A stretch of DNA of 39,406 nt from an uncultured Bacteroidales bacterium (GTDB taxonomy: Bacteria; Bacteroidota; Bacteroidia; Bacteroidales; UBA3663), in the NCBI GenBank assembly GCA_937899265.1, contig CALBPV010000084.1, positions 1-39,406 of the forward strand, read 5' to 3'. Shown here in pieces: positions 22,542-31,006 of this stretch (position 1 is the stretch's first letter; every line of letters starts with the position of its first letter). Both the position numbers and the translations under genes were made by a program. The notes beneath the pieces are model-generated. The model was not told the origin of the DNA. It saw nothing but the letters and a program-made list of their open reading frames with translations, and ran no database searches.

Positions 22542-24209
22542 ATGATAGAAAGATATCTCCGTCAGACTAAGTTTTCCTCTTACGAAGACTTTATGCAGAA
22601 CTTCCATGTCGAAGTTCCCGAGAATTTCAATTTCGGCTACGACATTGTTGATGAGTGGGCTCGTGTTGCCCCCCAAAAGGCAGCCATCCTCTGGACCAAC
22701 GACCAAGGCGGCATTCTCCACGTCAACTATGCCCAATATAAAGAGAAGAGCGACCAGGTCGCAGCCTACCTGCGCAGCCTCGGCATTGAGAAGGGGGATC
22801 GCGTGATGCTCATCCTCAAACGCAGAATCGAATGGTGGTATTGTATGGTGGCTCTCTGTAAAATCGGTGCCATCGTCATTCCCGCCACCCATCTGCTCAC
22901 CGGCTACGACGTGGCCTATCGCTGCAACTCGGCCGGTATCCGCGCCATCATTGCCTGCGGAGACCCGCTTGTGATGCAGCATATCAACGATGCAATGCCC
23001 ACATCGCCCTCCCTCCAATACCGCATCTCCATCGGCCCCGAATATGCCGAAGGCTGGCTCAACTTCTGGAAGGGGGTCAATGCGGCTCCCAAGTTCCAGC
23101 GCCCCGAACACAAGACCAAGAACAGCGATCCCATGTTGATGTATTTCACCTCGGGCACCGTGGGCGAACCCAAGATGGTGGTGCACGACTTCACTTACCC
23201 GTTGGGACACATCGTCACGGGGCTTTGGCACAACCTCAACGAGACCTCGCTCCATCTCACACTGGCCGACACCGGTTGGGGCAAGGCCGTTTGGGGCAAG
23301 TTCTATGCCCAGATGATTTTCGGTGCCACCATCTTTGTCTATGACTTCGACGGCAAATTCGAAGCCGACAAGCTACTTCATGTCATCCAAGACTACAAAA
23401 TCACTTCATTTTGTGCTCCGCCCACTGTGTTCCGTTTCATGATACGCGAAGATCTCCGACAGTACGACCTCTCTCACCTCCGCTATTGCACCATCGCTGG
23501 CGAAGCCCTCAACCCCACCGTCTATCAGGAATGGGAACAACTCACGGGCATCCGGCTCAAGGAGGGTTACGGACAAACCGAAACGACACTCTCCATCGCT
23601 ACCTATCCCTGGGTCACTCCCCGTCCGGGTTCGATGGGCGTGGCCGGCCCGCAGTATAAAGTGGATGTGCTCAACGAACGAGGGGAGAGCTGCAAACCCG
23701 GCGAGAACGGCCAGCTGGTCATCCGCACCGATGAAGGCAAACCGCTTGGCCTTTTCAAGGAGTATTTCCACAATCCCGTACTCACAGAACTCGCCCATCG
23801 CAACGGCATCTACTACACCGGCGATGTGGTCAATCGCGATGCCGACGGCTACTTCTGGTTTGTGGGCCGCGCCGACGATGTCATCAAGTCTTCCGGCTAC
23901 CGCATCGGTCCCTTCGAGGTCGAATCGGCGTGCATGACCCATCCCGCCGTGATGGAATGCGCCATCACAGGCGTGCCCGACCCTGTACGCGGTCAGGTGG
24001 TCAAAGCCACCATTGTGTTGGCTCCTTCCTATCGCGAGAAGGCAGGCGATGCCCTCGCCAAGGAAATCCAGAACCACGTCAAGCGTGTTACGGCTCCCTA
24101 CAAATATCCGCGTGTTATCGAGTTTGTCGATGAACTCCCCAAGACCATCTCCGGAAAGATACGCCACGTGGAAATACGCCAAAAAGACGCCGACAACCAC
24201 AAACTCTGA
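22542..24209 (+). CDS. AMP-forming acyl-CoA synthetase (acetyl-CoA synthetase-like)
   Basis: This 555-residue adenylate-forming enzyme resembles the medium-chain acyl-CoA synthetase group. It activates a carboxylic acid with ATP to an acyl-AMP and then forms the CoA thioester. The motifs are the P-loop YFTSGTVGEPKMV, EGYGQTETT (A5), YTGDVVNRDADGYFWFVGRA (A7-A8) and, near the end, PKTISGKIRHVEIR with the catalytic lysine. ATG at 22542 was chosen because it sits just past a promoter and opens with the conserved MIERYLRQTKFSSYEDF; an in-frame extension upstream would cross the terminator. The substrate (acetate, propionate, longer or aromatic acids) cannot be fixed from sequence. Confidence 0.9.
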   Translation: MIERYLRQTKFSSYEDFMQNFHVEVPENFNFGYDIVDEWARVAPQKAAILWTNDQGGILHVNYAQYKEKSDQVAAYLRSLGIEKGDRVMLILKRRIEWWYCMVALCKIGAIVIPATHLLTGYDVAYRCNSAGIRAIIACGDPLVMQHINDAMPTSPSLQYRISIGPEYAEGWLNFWKGVNAAPKFQRPEHKTKNSDPMLMYFTSGTVGEPKMVVHDFTYPLGHIVTGLWHNLNETSLHLTLADTGWGKAVWGKFYAQMIFGATIFVYDFDGKFEADKLLHVIQDYKITSFCAPPTVFRFMIREDLRQYDLSHLRYCTIAGEALNPTVYQEWEQLTGIRLKEGYGQTETTLSIATYPWVTPRPGSMGVAGPQYKVDVLNERGESCKPGENGQLVIRTDEGKPLGLFKEYFHNPVLTELAHRNGIYYTGDVVNRDADGYFWFVGRADDVIKSSGYRIGPFEVESACMTHPAVMECAITGVPDPVRGQVVKATIVLAPSYREKAGDALAKEIQNHVKRVTAPYKYPRVIEFVDELPKTISGKIRHVEIRQKDADNHKL

Positions 24210-24234
24210 AACCGCTCCTTACGACCGACGAAAT

Positions 24235-24270
24235 ATCCCCGACAGCTGCTTATCTGCCGGGGATTATTTG
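24235..24270. terminator. Hairpin between convergent genes
   Basis: ATCCCCG and CGGGGAT pair around a 16-base loop and have AT-rich flanks on both sides. It lies between the convergent acyl-CoA synthetase and OmpH-like genes and may end transcription from either side. The T-runs are short. Confidence 0.55.
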
Positions 24271-24299
24271 AATCACAAAAATATAATTGAAACCGGATT

Positions 24300-24902
24300 T
24301 TATTTCGAAACTTTGGTCTTGGCATAGCGGGCGTTCAAAGCTTCAATTACCTCACCCGTGATGTCATACTTGGGGAAGTCGATGAGGATGTTGTCGTACA
24401 TTGTGTTCGAAAGAATCAACTCGTACTTCTTCACCTCATTCATCTCGCGCAGGTAGGTGCGAACGGTGTCGTTGAGACGCTGGTTCATCTGAGCCTGCTG
24501 CACATTGAGTTCCTGCTGGAGCTGTTCCTGAAGTTTCTCGATTTCAATCTGGCGTTCCTGAAGACGGTTGGCTTCCTGCTTGGCACGGTCTTCGCTCAAG
24601 AAGGCATTGGTCTGGAGCTTGCGCTGGAAGTCGTTGTAGTCCTTCTGGAAACGCTGCATCTGGGCGTTCACCTTGCTGCGGGCATCCTCGGCCTTCTTCA
24701 CGAACTCCTCGTTGAGGTCCTTGGCATAGTTGTAACTAATCAGCAACGAATCCACATTGATGTAAGCAATGGGAAGTTTCATCGTGTCGCTCAAGGCTAC
24801 CGTACGTACTACCTCACTGCTCTGTGAGCCGTTCGATTGGCAACCCGTAACTGCAGCAGCCATCATGACAGCTACGGCAGCAATTGTAAAATGTTTTTTC
24901 AT
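24300..24902 (-). CDS. OmpH/Skp-family periplasmic lipoprotein
   Basis: This 200-residue protein has a lipoprotein signal ending AAAVTGC (Cys about 21) and then the OmpH/Skp fold. A short strand (PIAYINVDSLLISYNYA) is followed by a long coiled coil (about 60-165, heptads rich in Gln, Glu, Lys, such as RLQERQIEIEKLQEQLQQEL) and a closing helix (TMYDNILIDFPKYDITGEVI). Skp proteins are trimeric holdases for outer-membrane proteins. Lipid anchoring is a variation on the soluble E. coli protein and is often seen in Bacteroidetes. It follows the small membrane-protein gene by 30 bp and probably shares its promoter. Confidence 0.88.
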   Translation of the reverse strand: MKKHFTIAAVAVMMAAAVTGCQSNGSQSSEVVRTVALSDTMKLPIAYINVDSLLISYNYAKDLNEEFVKKAEDARSKVNAQMQRFQKDYNDFQRKLQTNAFLSEDRAKQEANRLQERQIEIEKLQEQLQQELNVQQAQMNQRLNDTVRTYLREMNEVKKYELILSNTMYDNILIDFPKYDITGEVIEALNARYAKTKVSK

Positions 24903-24932
24903 CTTAATATTTAATAATGTTTGTTTTAGTTT

Positions 24933-25157
24933 CTACTCTTTGATTTTCGTTATCTCCGTATCTTTATAGAGGCCTGTGCGGTGTTGTTCCTCCCAATCCT
25001 GTGTCTCGTTGCAATGGATGCCGCGCTCACGCAGGGCCTTCGACCCCGAGACATGGGTGTTGGGGAACTTACCGTCTTTGACGAAGATAATCTTCACCGC
25101 CAACAGAGCCAATGCAATGCCCACAAAGATGAGCGAAATGACTATAGTTTGCCACAT
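24933..25157 (-). CDS. Small conserved membrane protein
   Basis: This 74-residue protein has one N-terminal transmembrane helix (about residues 4-24, VISLIFVGIALALLAVKIIF) and a soluble tail, KFPNTHVSGSKALRERGIHC, ending in charged residues. The pattern KFPNxHVSGxKALRxRGIxC looks familiar from unnamed small Bacteroidales proteins, but I cannot give a function. ATG at 25157 is preferred over an in-frame ATG at 25253, which lies at the promoter itself. The gene is the first of a two-gene unit with the OmpH-like lipoprotein. Confidence 0.7.
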   Translation of the reverse strand: MWQTIVISLIFVGIALALLAVKIIFVKDGKFPNTHVSGSKALRERGIHCNETQDWEEQHRTGLYKDTEITKIKE

Positions 25158-25212
25158 AAGATGATTAAATTTCAAAACAAAGCACGATTTTTGTCTAAAA
25201 AAACCAAAAATA

Positions 25213-25244
25213 TTTGTTTTTTTCGTCACATTGTCGTAACTTTG
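25213..25244 (+). promoter_or_regulatory. Promoter of the plus-strand pepD
   Basis: TTTG (25213-25216) and TAACTTTG (25237-25244) are 20 bp apart, a full consensus. The leader to the ATG at 25342 is about 90 nt. The -7 box lies 6 bp from that of the opposing promoter. Confidence 0.75.
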
Positions 25245-25250
25245 CAACTG

Positions 25251-25258
25251 CAAAGATA
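25251..25258 (-). promoter_or_regulatory. Promoter of the small membrane protein / ompH-like unit
   Basis: The minus strand reads TATCTTTGCAG, a perfect -7 box. No good -33 TTTG is seen. Its upstream region lies inside the start of the pepD transcript. Confidence 0.6.
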
Positions 25259-25341
25259 ACTCTTTTCTTTGATACTACGGCACGCTTTGTATTTTTTTTA
25301 AGATTAAAACTCAATTTTAAGTATTTTTATACAGCATTTTT

Positions 25342-26784
25342 ATGGAAATTAAAGATTTAGCGCCCCAAAACGTATGGAGCATCTTCGACGAGATTACCAA
25401 AATTCCTCGTCCGTCAAAGAAAGAAGGCAAGATTCGTCAGTGGCTTGTTGACTTTGCCTCCAAACACAATCTTGAGTGTCAGGTCGATGAGACCGGCAAC
25501 GTCATCATGCGCAAGCCTGCCACGCCCGGACGCGAAGGCAGTCCCATGGTTACCATCCAAGGCCACATGGATATGGTCTGCGAAAAAGTCAAAGGAGTCG
25601 AGATAGATTTCGACAACGATCCCATCCAAACTGTTATCGACGGCGAGTGGGTTCGTGCACGTGGCACGACACTGGGTGCTGACGACGGACTCGGCGTAGC
25701 CCTCGGTCTGGCCGCCCTTACCGACGACTCCTTCCCCCACGGCCCGATGGAAGCGCTCTTCACCTACGATGAAGAGACCGGCATGACGGGAGCCAACAAC
25801 CTCCAAGCCGGATTGCTGCAAGGCAAAATACTCATCAATCTCGACTCCGAAGAGGACAATCTCCTATACATCGGCTGTGCCGGAGGGCAGGACACCGTGG
25901 CTACGTTCCGCTACGCATCCGTACCCGCGCCCTCCAACCTTTTCTACGCACACATCTCTGTCGAGGGTCTCAAGGGCGGACACTCGGGCGGACAAATCCA
26001 TGAGGGTCACGCCAACGCACTCAAGCTCCTCGCCCGATTCCTCCTCTCCCAGCCCGATACCCTTGTAGTGAGCGATTTCCACGGCGGTGACAAACACAAC
26101 GCCATTCCCCGCGAAGCTGAAGCCCTGGTCGGATTCCCCGCCTCGCGCAAAGAGGCTGTAGTGGCCGAACTCAACTGCTTTGCGGCTGCCGTCGAGGACG
26201 AATACCGCAATGTCGAGGAAGGCGTGAAGTTCAACATCCAGAGCACCGAGGCTCCGGCGACGGTCATCGAACAGGGTGTCACCGACCGCTTCCTCCGCGC
26301 CCTCATCGCTTGTCCTCACGGTGTCTATGCCATGAGCCACACGATGGAGAATCTCGTTCAGACCTCCACCAATCTCGCATCAGTCAAGATGAACCGCACG
26401 GGCTTCATCGAGGTAGCCACATCCCAGCGTTCCAACGTTGAGAGCCAAAAAGCCGAGATTGCCCTCATGGTCAAGACCGTCTTTGAACTCGCCGGTGCCG
26501 AAGTGCGTCAAAGCGACGGCTATCCGGGATGGAATCCCAATCCTTCTGCTCCCATCGTCAAGATTTGTTCCGACGTTTACGAAGAACTCTTCCACGAGAA
26601 GGCAGAAATCCTCGCTATCCATGCCGGTCTTGAGTGCGGTCTTTTCCTCACCAAGTACCCCGATGTCGATATGATTTCGTTCGGACCCACGTTGCGCGAT
26701 GTACATACGCCCGAGGAACGTTGCCTCATCGAATCGGTTCCCAAAATGTGGCTCTATCTCAAGACCGTGCTCTCCCGTGTCTGA
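25342..26784 (+). CDS. pepD: Aminoacyl-histidine dipeptidase (PepD, M20 family)
   Basis: This 480-residue M20 metallopeptidase is of the PepD/carnosinase type, which cleaves Xaa-His and other dipeptides in the cytosol. The zinc ligands and catalytic residues are visible: GHMDMVC (His75, Asp77), LGADDGLGVA (bridging Asp114), YDEETGMTG (Glu144/145) and FHGGDKHNAIPREAE in the lid/dimerisation region. IHAGLECGLF near the C-terminus supplies the last His ligand. The length is normal. A second, divergent paralogue lies at 33726-35162 on the other strand. The gene ends at a strong terminator. Confidence 0.95.
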   Translation: MEIKDLAPQNVWSIFDEITKIPRPSKKEGKIRQWLVDFASKHNLECQVDETGNVIMRKPATPGREGSPMVTIQGHMDMVCEKVKGVEIDFDNDPIQTVIDGEWVRARGTTLGADDGLGVALGLAALTDDSFPHGPMEALFTYDEETGMTGANNLQAGLLQGKILINLDSEEDNLLYIGCAGGQDTVATFRYASVPAPSNLFYAHISVEGLKGGHSGGQIHEGHANALKLLARFLLSQPDTLVVSDFHGGDKHNAIPREAEALVGFPASRKEAVVAELNCFAAAVEDEYRNVEEGVKFNIQSTEAPATVIEQGVTDRFLRALIACPHGVYAMSHTMENLVQTSTNLASVKMNRTGFIEVATSQRSNVESQKAEIALMVKTVFELAGAEVRQSDGYPGWNPNPSAPIVKICSDVYEELFHEKAEILAIHAGLECGLFLTKYPDVDMISFGPTLRDVHTPEERCLIESVPKMWLYLKTVLSRV

Positions 26785-26824
26785 ATTTCGCCACCCCCTT
26801 TCTGCTGGGAGAACTTCATATTTC

Positions 26825-26858
26825 AGTGCTGCGAATCTCATTTCGCAGCACTTTTTTT
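26825..26858 (+). terminator. Terminator after pepD
   Basis: AGTGCTGCGAA pairs with TTCGCAGCACT around a short loop and is followed by seven T residues. Confidence 0.9.
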
Positions 26859-26930
26859 AGCCTTCTTTTCCCAGTTTTGAGCCCTATACCATTTAAAATA
26901 TACAAAAAGACAAAAATTTCTTCCCAAAAA

Positions 26931-26962
26931 TTTGCATCTTCTCAAAATATTTCGTATATTTG
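26931..26962 (+). promoter_or_regulatory. dnaN promoter
   Basis: TTTG (26931-26934) and TATATTTG (26955-26962) are 20 bp apart, a full consensus. The leader to the dnaN ATG at 27021 is about 50 nt. Confidence 0.85.
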
Positions 26963-27020
26963 CCCCAATATTTCAATTATAAACATTCTCTATAATTAAA
27001 CATTTTAAATACGATATAAT

Positions 27021-28148
27021 ATGAAATTTGAAGTCCTCAGCTCCGAACTTCTCAGTCATCTGACTACAATCAGCCACGTTCTGATTAGCAAGAATTCAAT
27101 GCCCATCCTGGACAACTTCCTGTTCCAGGTTCAGCCCGACAAACTCACCATGACGGCCTCCGACGGTGACACGACCATAGTTACCTCCACTGCCATTGAG
27201 AACGTCACCGGCGAGGGTTCGTTCGCAGTACCCGTCAAGACTCTCATCGACCCCATTAAGGAGATGCCCCAGCAGACGCTTCGTTTCGAGGTGGACGATG
27301 ACAATCTCGAGGTCTTTGTCCACTACCAAAACGGCAAATACAACTTCATCGCAGAGAACGCCAAGGAATATCCCCTTCCCAAGCCGCTCAGCGAAGATGC
27401 TTCCCGTGTCGAAATGCCCGCCCAGGTGCTCTTGAGCGGCATCCAAAGCACGTTCTTTGCCACCGCCGACGATGAGCTTCGTCCCGTCATGAACGGCATC
27501 TATTTCGACATCAAGTCCGACCGGGTGGTGTTTGTGGCCTCCGATTCCAAGAAGCTCGTACGCCTCGTCAATACAGGTGTCATGCCCGGCTTCGAGTCCA
27601 GCTTCATTCTGCCCAAGAAGCCCGCCACACTCATCAAGAACTCCATCTCCAAGGATATGGACAATGCTGTCATCCAGTGGGATGAGAAAAGCGCCAGCGT
27701 CACCGTGGGTGATTATCAGATAACCTGCCGTCTCATTGAGGGTCGTTTCCCCCGCTACGAGGCCGTTATCCCCAAGAACAACGTGAACCACATGATTATC
27801 GACCGTCAGGTCTTCATCAATGCGGTTCGCCGTATTTCCGTCTTCGCCAACTCGGCCACCAATCAGATTAAGTTCGAGCTCGACAAGAATCTCCTCACCA
27901 TCTCGTCTCAGGACATGGACTACAGCCACTCCGGCATCGAGACCGTTACCTGCACTTACGACGGTACGCCCATGAAGATAGGTTTCCGCGCCGGCTTCCT
28001 CATCGAGATTCTCAACACCATCAATGCCGACGAGGTTGAGCTCCGTCTCTCCGATCCCGCACGTGCCGGTCTCATCGTACCTGTCCAGAATCAGGAGAAC
28101 GAAGACCTGCTCATGCTCATCATGCCCATGATGCTCAACGAATTCTGA
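27021..28148 (+). CDS. dnaN: DNA polymerase III beta sliding clamp
   Basis: This 375-residue protein folds as three repeats of the clamp domain and dimerises into the ring that tethers DNA polymerase to its template. The N-terminus MKFEVLSSELLSHLTTISHV, the middle SKKLVRLVNTGVMPGF and IEGRFPRYEAVIPKN, and the C-terminal VPVQNQENEDLLMLIMPMML are all family hallmarks; the last includes the end that shapes the partner-binding cleft. It is not next to dnaA or recF. Instead it heads a cluster with an exonuclease 7 bp downstream and recN four genes later, which links it to proofreading and repair. Confidence 0.97.
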   Translation: MKFEVLSSELLSHLTTISHVLISKNSMPILDNFLFQVQPDKLTMTASDGDTTIVTSTAIENVTGEGSFAVPVKTLIDPIKEMPQQTLRFEVDDDNLEVFVHYQNGKYNFIAENAKEYPLPKPLSEDASRVEMPAQVLLSGIQSTFFATADDELRPVMNGIYFDIKSDRVVFVASDSKKLVRLVNTGVMPGFESSFILPKKPATLIKNSISKDMDNAVIQWDEKSASVTVGDYQITCRLIEGRFPRYEAVIPKNNVNHMIIDRQVFINAVRRISVFANSATNQIKFELDKNLLTISSQDMDYSHSGIETVTCTYDGTPMKIGFRAGFLIEILNTINADEVELRLSDPARAGLIVPVQNQENEDLLMLIMPMMLNEF

Positions 28149-28155
28149 TTTCCCC

Positions 28156-28929
28156 ATGAAACTTCATCTCAACAGGCCCCTCGTGGTTTTCGATTTGGAA
28201 ACCACGGGGCTTAATGTTGCCACCGACCGTATTATCCAGATTTCTTGGATTAAAGTAATGCCCTCGGGCGAAGAACGTCCCGGCGGCAGTTACGTCAATC
28301 CCGGATGTCCCATTCCTCAGGAAGTCCAGAATCTCACGGGCATCACTGACGAGATGGTTGCCTCGGCTCCATCCTTCAAGGAACTGGCTCCCAAGCTCAT
28401 TGAGGAGTTCACGGGCTGCGATTTCGCCGGCTTCAATTCCAACAAGTTCGATGTGCCGCTTCTCATCGAAGAAATGCTGCGCGCGGGCTGCGACACGTCT
28501 CTCTTCGACAAAGCCCACTACATCGATGTGCAGAATATCTTCCACAAAAAGGAACGCCGTAACCTTGATGCAGCCTACCGTTTCTACGTCAATCCCGAGG
28601 GCTTCTCGAATGCCCACTCATCCGATGCCGACACACGCGCCACGTGGGAAGTGCTGCAGGCTCAACTGGAGCGCTACGATGACCTCCGTCCCAATGTGGG
28701 CGACCTCGAGACCTTCTCGCGCATGAACAACTTTGTCGATATGGCCGGCACCTTTGTCTATGACGCAGAGCACCGTGTCTGCTTCAACTTCGGCAAACAC
28801 AAGGGCAAACCTGTCGAGGAGGTACTCAGTTTGGAGCCCAACTACTACGCTTGGATGATGAACGGAGACTTCCCTGCTGCAGCCAAAAAGATTCTCACCA
28901 AAATCAAACTCAACCTGATGAAACGATGA
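28156..28929 (+). CDS. DnaQ-family 3'-5' exonuclease
   Basis: This 257-residue DEDDh exonuclease has Exo I FDLETTGL (Asp13, Glu15), Exo II FNSNKFDVPLLIEE and Exo III HSSDADTRATWEV with the His and last Asp. The domain covers about residues 1-180. The C-terminal 60 residues (FGKHKGKPVEEVLSLEPNYY, then AWMMNGDF) match a small domain often attached to such exonucleases. It starts 7 bp after dnaN, so it is very likely co-translated and may serve as proofreading (epsilon-like) or repair exonuclease. Its stop overlaps the next ATG (ATGA). Confidence 0.9.
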   Translation: MKLHLNRPLVVFDLETTGLNVATDRIIQISWIKVMPSGEERPGGSYVNPGCPIPQEVQNLTGITDEMVASAPSFKELAPKLIEEFTGCDFAGFNSNKFDVPLLIEEMLRAGCDTSLFDKAHYIDVQNIFHKKERRNLDAAYRFYVNPEGFSNAHSSDADTRATWEVLQAQLERYDDLRPNVGDLETFSRMNNFVDMAGTFVYDAEHRVCFNFGKHKGKPVEEVLSLEPNYYAWMMNGDFPAAAKKILTKIKLNLMKR

Positions 28930-30017
28930 AACATTCCATATTTTTCCTTTCCCTGCTGTCTTTGTGCTTCTCTCAGATTACGGCAGCCACTCGGACCGTT
29001 GCACCCTCCGAAGCCACCTTCATCGGACGTGTGGCCGTTGCCCCTGACGGCAGTGTTCTCTACGATTGGGTTGGAACCCAGATGCAATGTACCTTCACGG
29101 GCTCTTCCATCGCCGTTGAAGCCTCTGCACGCGGTGTCACATTCCACAACGTCTTCATCGACGGTGAGTGGGTAGCCAAAATCAAGATTTCCGGTTCCGA
29201 ACCCCGAACCTACGTCCTGGCAACCAAACTCAAGGGGGGCAGCCACACGCTCCGCCTCCAGAAATGCACCGAGGGACAAGACGGCAGTATCACCCTCCAC
29301 CGCATCCTGCTCGATGCGCGCGGCACCCTCTCCAAACTTCCCATACGCGAGCGTCTCATCGAGACCTACGGCGACAGCTACACCTGCGGCTATGGAGCCG
29401 ATGCGACCAAAGCCACAGAGCCCTACAGCACTGAGACCGAGAACTGCGACCACGCTTACACCCCCATCATCGCACGCTACTTCGGAGCAGACTACGTGCT
29501 CTGCGCCCATTCCGGGCAGGGCATCTGCCGTTGGTGGGCCAGTCCCCGCCAGATGGAAGATGTCAACATGCTCGTGCGCCACAACCGGGTGCTTGACGAA
29601 AGCGACAGCCTCACTTACGACTTCCGTTCCTACACGCCGTCGCTCGTCATGATAAATTTGGGCACCAATGACTTCTCACCTACCGCCATCCCCGAAGTCT
29701 CCCAATATGTAGGCAACTACAGCCGTCTCATCACCTCCCTGCGAGAACATTACGGCGCGGAGCTCCCTATCCTCTGTATCGAACCCCACAGTTCGGTGGC
29801 CTATCTCCACACGGCTCTCGAAGCCTTGCGACAAACCCAGGCTGCCGATTCCAACGTTCATTTTGCGCACCCTATGAACGGCATCGTCACCGAAGCTCGC
29901 GACATGGGTGCCGACTGGCATCCCAACTATCAGGGACAGCGCAAGATAGCTTCCACCCTCATTCCTCAGATTTCGGCCATCATGGGCTGGGACCTTGAGG
30001 ACAAAGTCATCCGATAA
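28926..30017 (+). CDS. Secreted SGNH esterase, carbohydrate esterase family 2-like
   Basis: This 363-residue protein has a signal peptide (about 1-20), an N-terminal beta-sandwich (about 25-135) and an SGNH hydrolase domain. It shows the nucleophile motif ETYGDSYTCGYG (Ser151), NLGTNDFS (block III, 246-249) and GADWHPNYQGQRK (Asp330, His332). This two-domain layout and the GDSxTxGYG sequence are those of CE2 esterases, which remove acetyl groups from plant polysaccharides. ATG at 28926 overlaps the exonuclease stop. A polysaccharide esterase in a replication/repair cluster is unexpected. Other deacylation substrates, such as cell-surface glycans, are possible. Confidence 0.85.
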   Translation: MKHSIFFLSLLSLCFSQITAATRTVAPSEATFIGRVAVAPDGSVLYDWVGTQMQCTFTGSSIAVEASARGVTFHNVFIDGEWVAKIKISGSEPRTYVLATKLKGGSHTLRLQKCTEGQDGSITLHRILLDARGTLSKLPIRERLIETYGDSYTCGYGADATKATEPYSTETENCDHAYTPIIARYFGADYVLCAHSGQGICRWWASPRQMEDVNMLVRHNRVLDESDSLTYDFRSYTPSLVMINLGTNDFSPTAIPEVSQYVGNYSRLITSLREHYGAELPILCIEPHSSVAYLHTALEALRQTQAADSNVHFAHPMNGIVTEARDMGADWHPNYQGQRKIASTLIPQISAIMGWDLEDKVIR

Positions 30018-30038
30018 TTGTTCCTACCCTCCATCCCG

Positions 30039-30965
30039 ATGCGTCTGCTCTCCATCTGCCGCCGTCTGTTGTGCGCCGTCTGTCTGGGAATCCTGAGCAT
30101 GCCCTCTGCGCCTGCTCAGGAACTCGAAGCCAAAGTCACTTTCAATGTCCAGCAGCTCGAAACCGCCTATCGCGACCGTTTCGAGACGCTCCAAAACGAC
30201 TTGTCAGAGCTTATCAACAACCAACAGTGGACCACTCTCCAATTCGCCAATCAGGAAAAGATTGCCTGCACCTTTGCGTTCGTCATCTCGTCGATGCCGG
30301 CGGATGACACCTACAAGGCCACACTCACCGTCCAGGCCTCCCGTCCGGTCTATTATTCGACCTACAACACCTCGACGCTCAACTGGAAAGACAATCAGCT
30401 CACTTTCACCTACACCGAGGGGCAGATGCTTAACTACAACGCCTATCAGCTCGACAACGAGCTCATCGCTGTCAGTGCCTACTATGTCTATCTCATCCTG
30501 GGCCTCGACTTTGACTCGTTCTCTCCTCGCGGCGGTGAAGCCTATTTCCAAACGTGCAGCAACATCGTCGCTATGATGCAGAGTTCCGACGGTCCCGGAT
30601 GGAAAGCTTTCGATTCGGACAACAACCGTCACGCTCTCATCACGGCCCTGCTGGCCGAGTCGCAGTCGCCTTTCCGAGACTTCTGGTACACCTATCACCG
30701 ACTCGGACTCGATGCCATGTATCAGTCAATGGACAAGGGACGCAACCAGATTACTTCGGCGCTGCCCGTACTTAAACAAATACGCTCGGTCGATGCCAAA
30801 ACACCACTGCTCTCACTCTTCATCAACAGCAAACTCGACGAACTGGTCAACATCTGGTCCGAAGCGCCCATGAGCGAAAAGAATGCCGTCTATGAGCAGC
30901 TTCGCGACTGTTATCCCACCTACAGTTCCCAGCTCTCCGCCATCAAGAAAGAATACAAGGAGTAA
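30039..30965 (+). CDS. DUF4835 family secreted protein (PorD-like)
   Basis: This 308-residue protein has a signal peptide (about 1-25, ending PSAPAQ) and the DUF4835 domain across the rest: ELEAKVTFNVQQLETAYRDR, then FANQEKIACTFAF, then LILGLDFDSFSPRGGEAYFQ. The family is found throughout Bacteroidetes, often just upstream of recN, and includes PorD, implicated in type IX secretion or gliding. The usual start is ATG at 30039; a TTG at 30018 would extend it by seven residues. It lies 21 bp after the esterase and 41 bp before recN. Confidence 0.88.
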   Translation: MRLLSICRRLLCAVCLGILSMPSAPAQELEAKVTFNVQQLETAYRDRFETLQNDLSELINNQQWTTLQFANQEKIACTFAFVISSMPADDTYKATLTVQASRPVYYSTYNTSTLNWKDNQLTFTYTEGQMLNYNAYQLDNELIAVSAYYVYLILGLDFDSFSPRGGEAYFQTCSNIVAMMQSSDGPGWKAFDSDNNRHALITALLAESQSPFRDFWYTYHRLGLDAMYQSMDKGRNQITSALPVLKQIRSVDAKTPLLSLFINSKLDELVNIWSEAPMSEKNAVYEQLRDCYPTYSSQLSAIKKEYKE

Positions 30966-31006
30966 CCCCTCGCGTCTCTGAAGGCGCAATACCATCCCAT
31001 TTCTCC

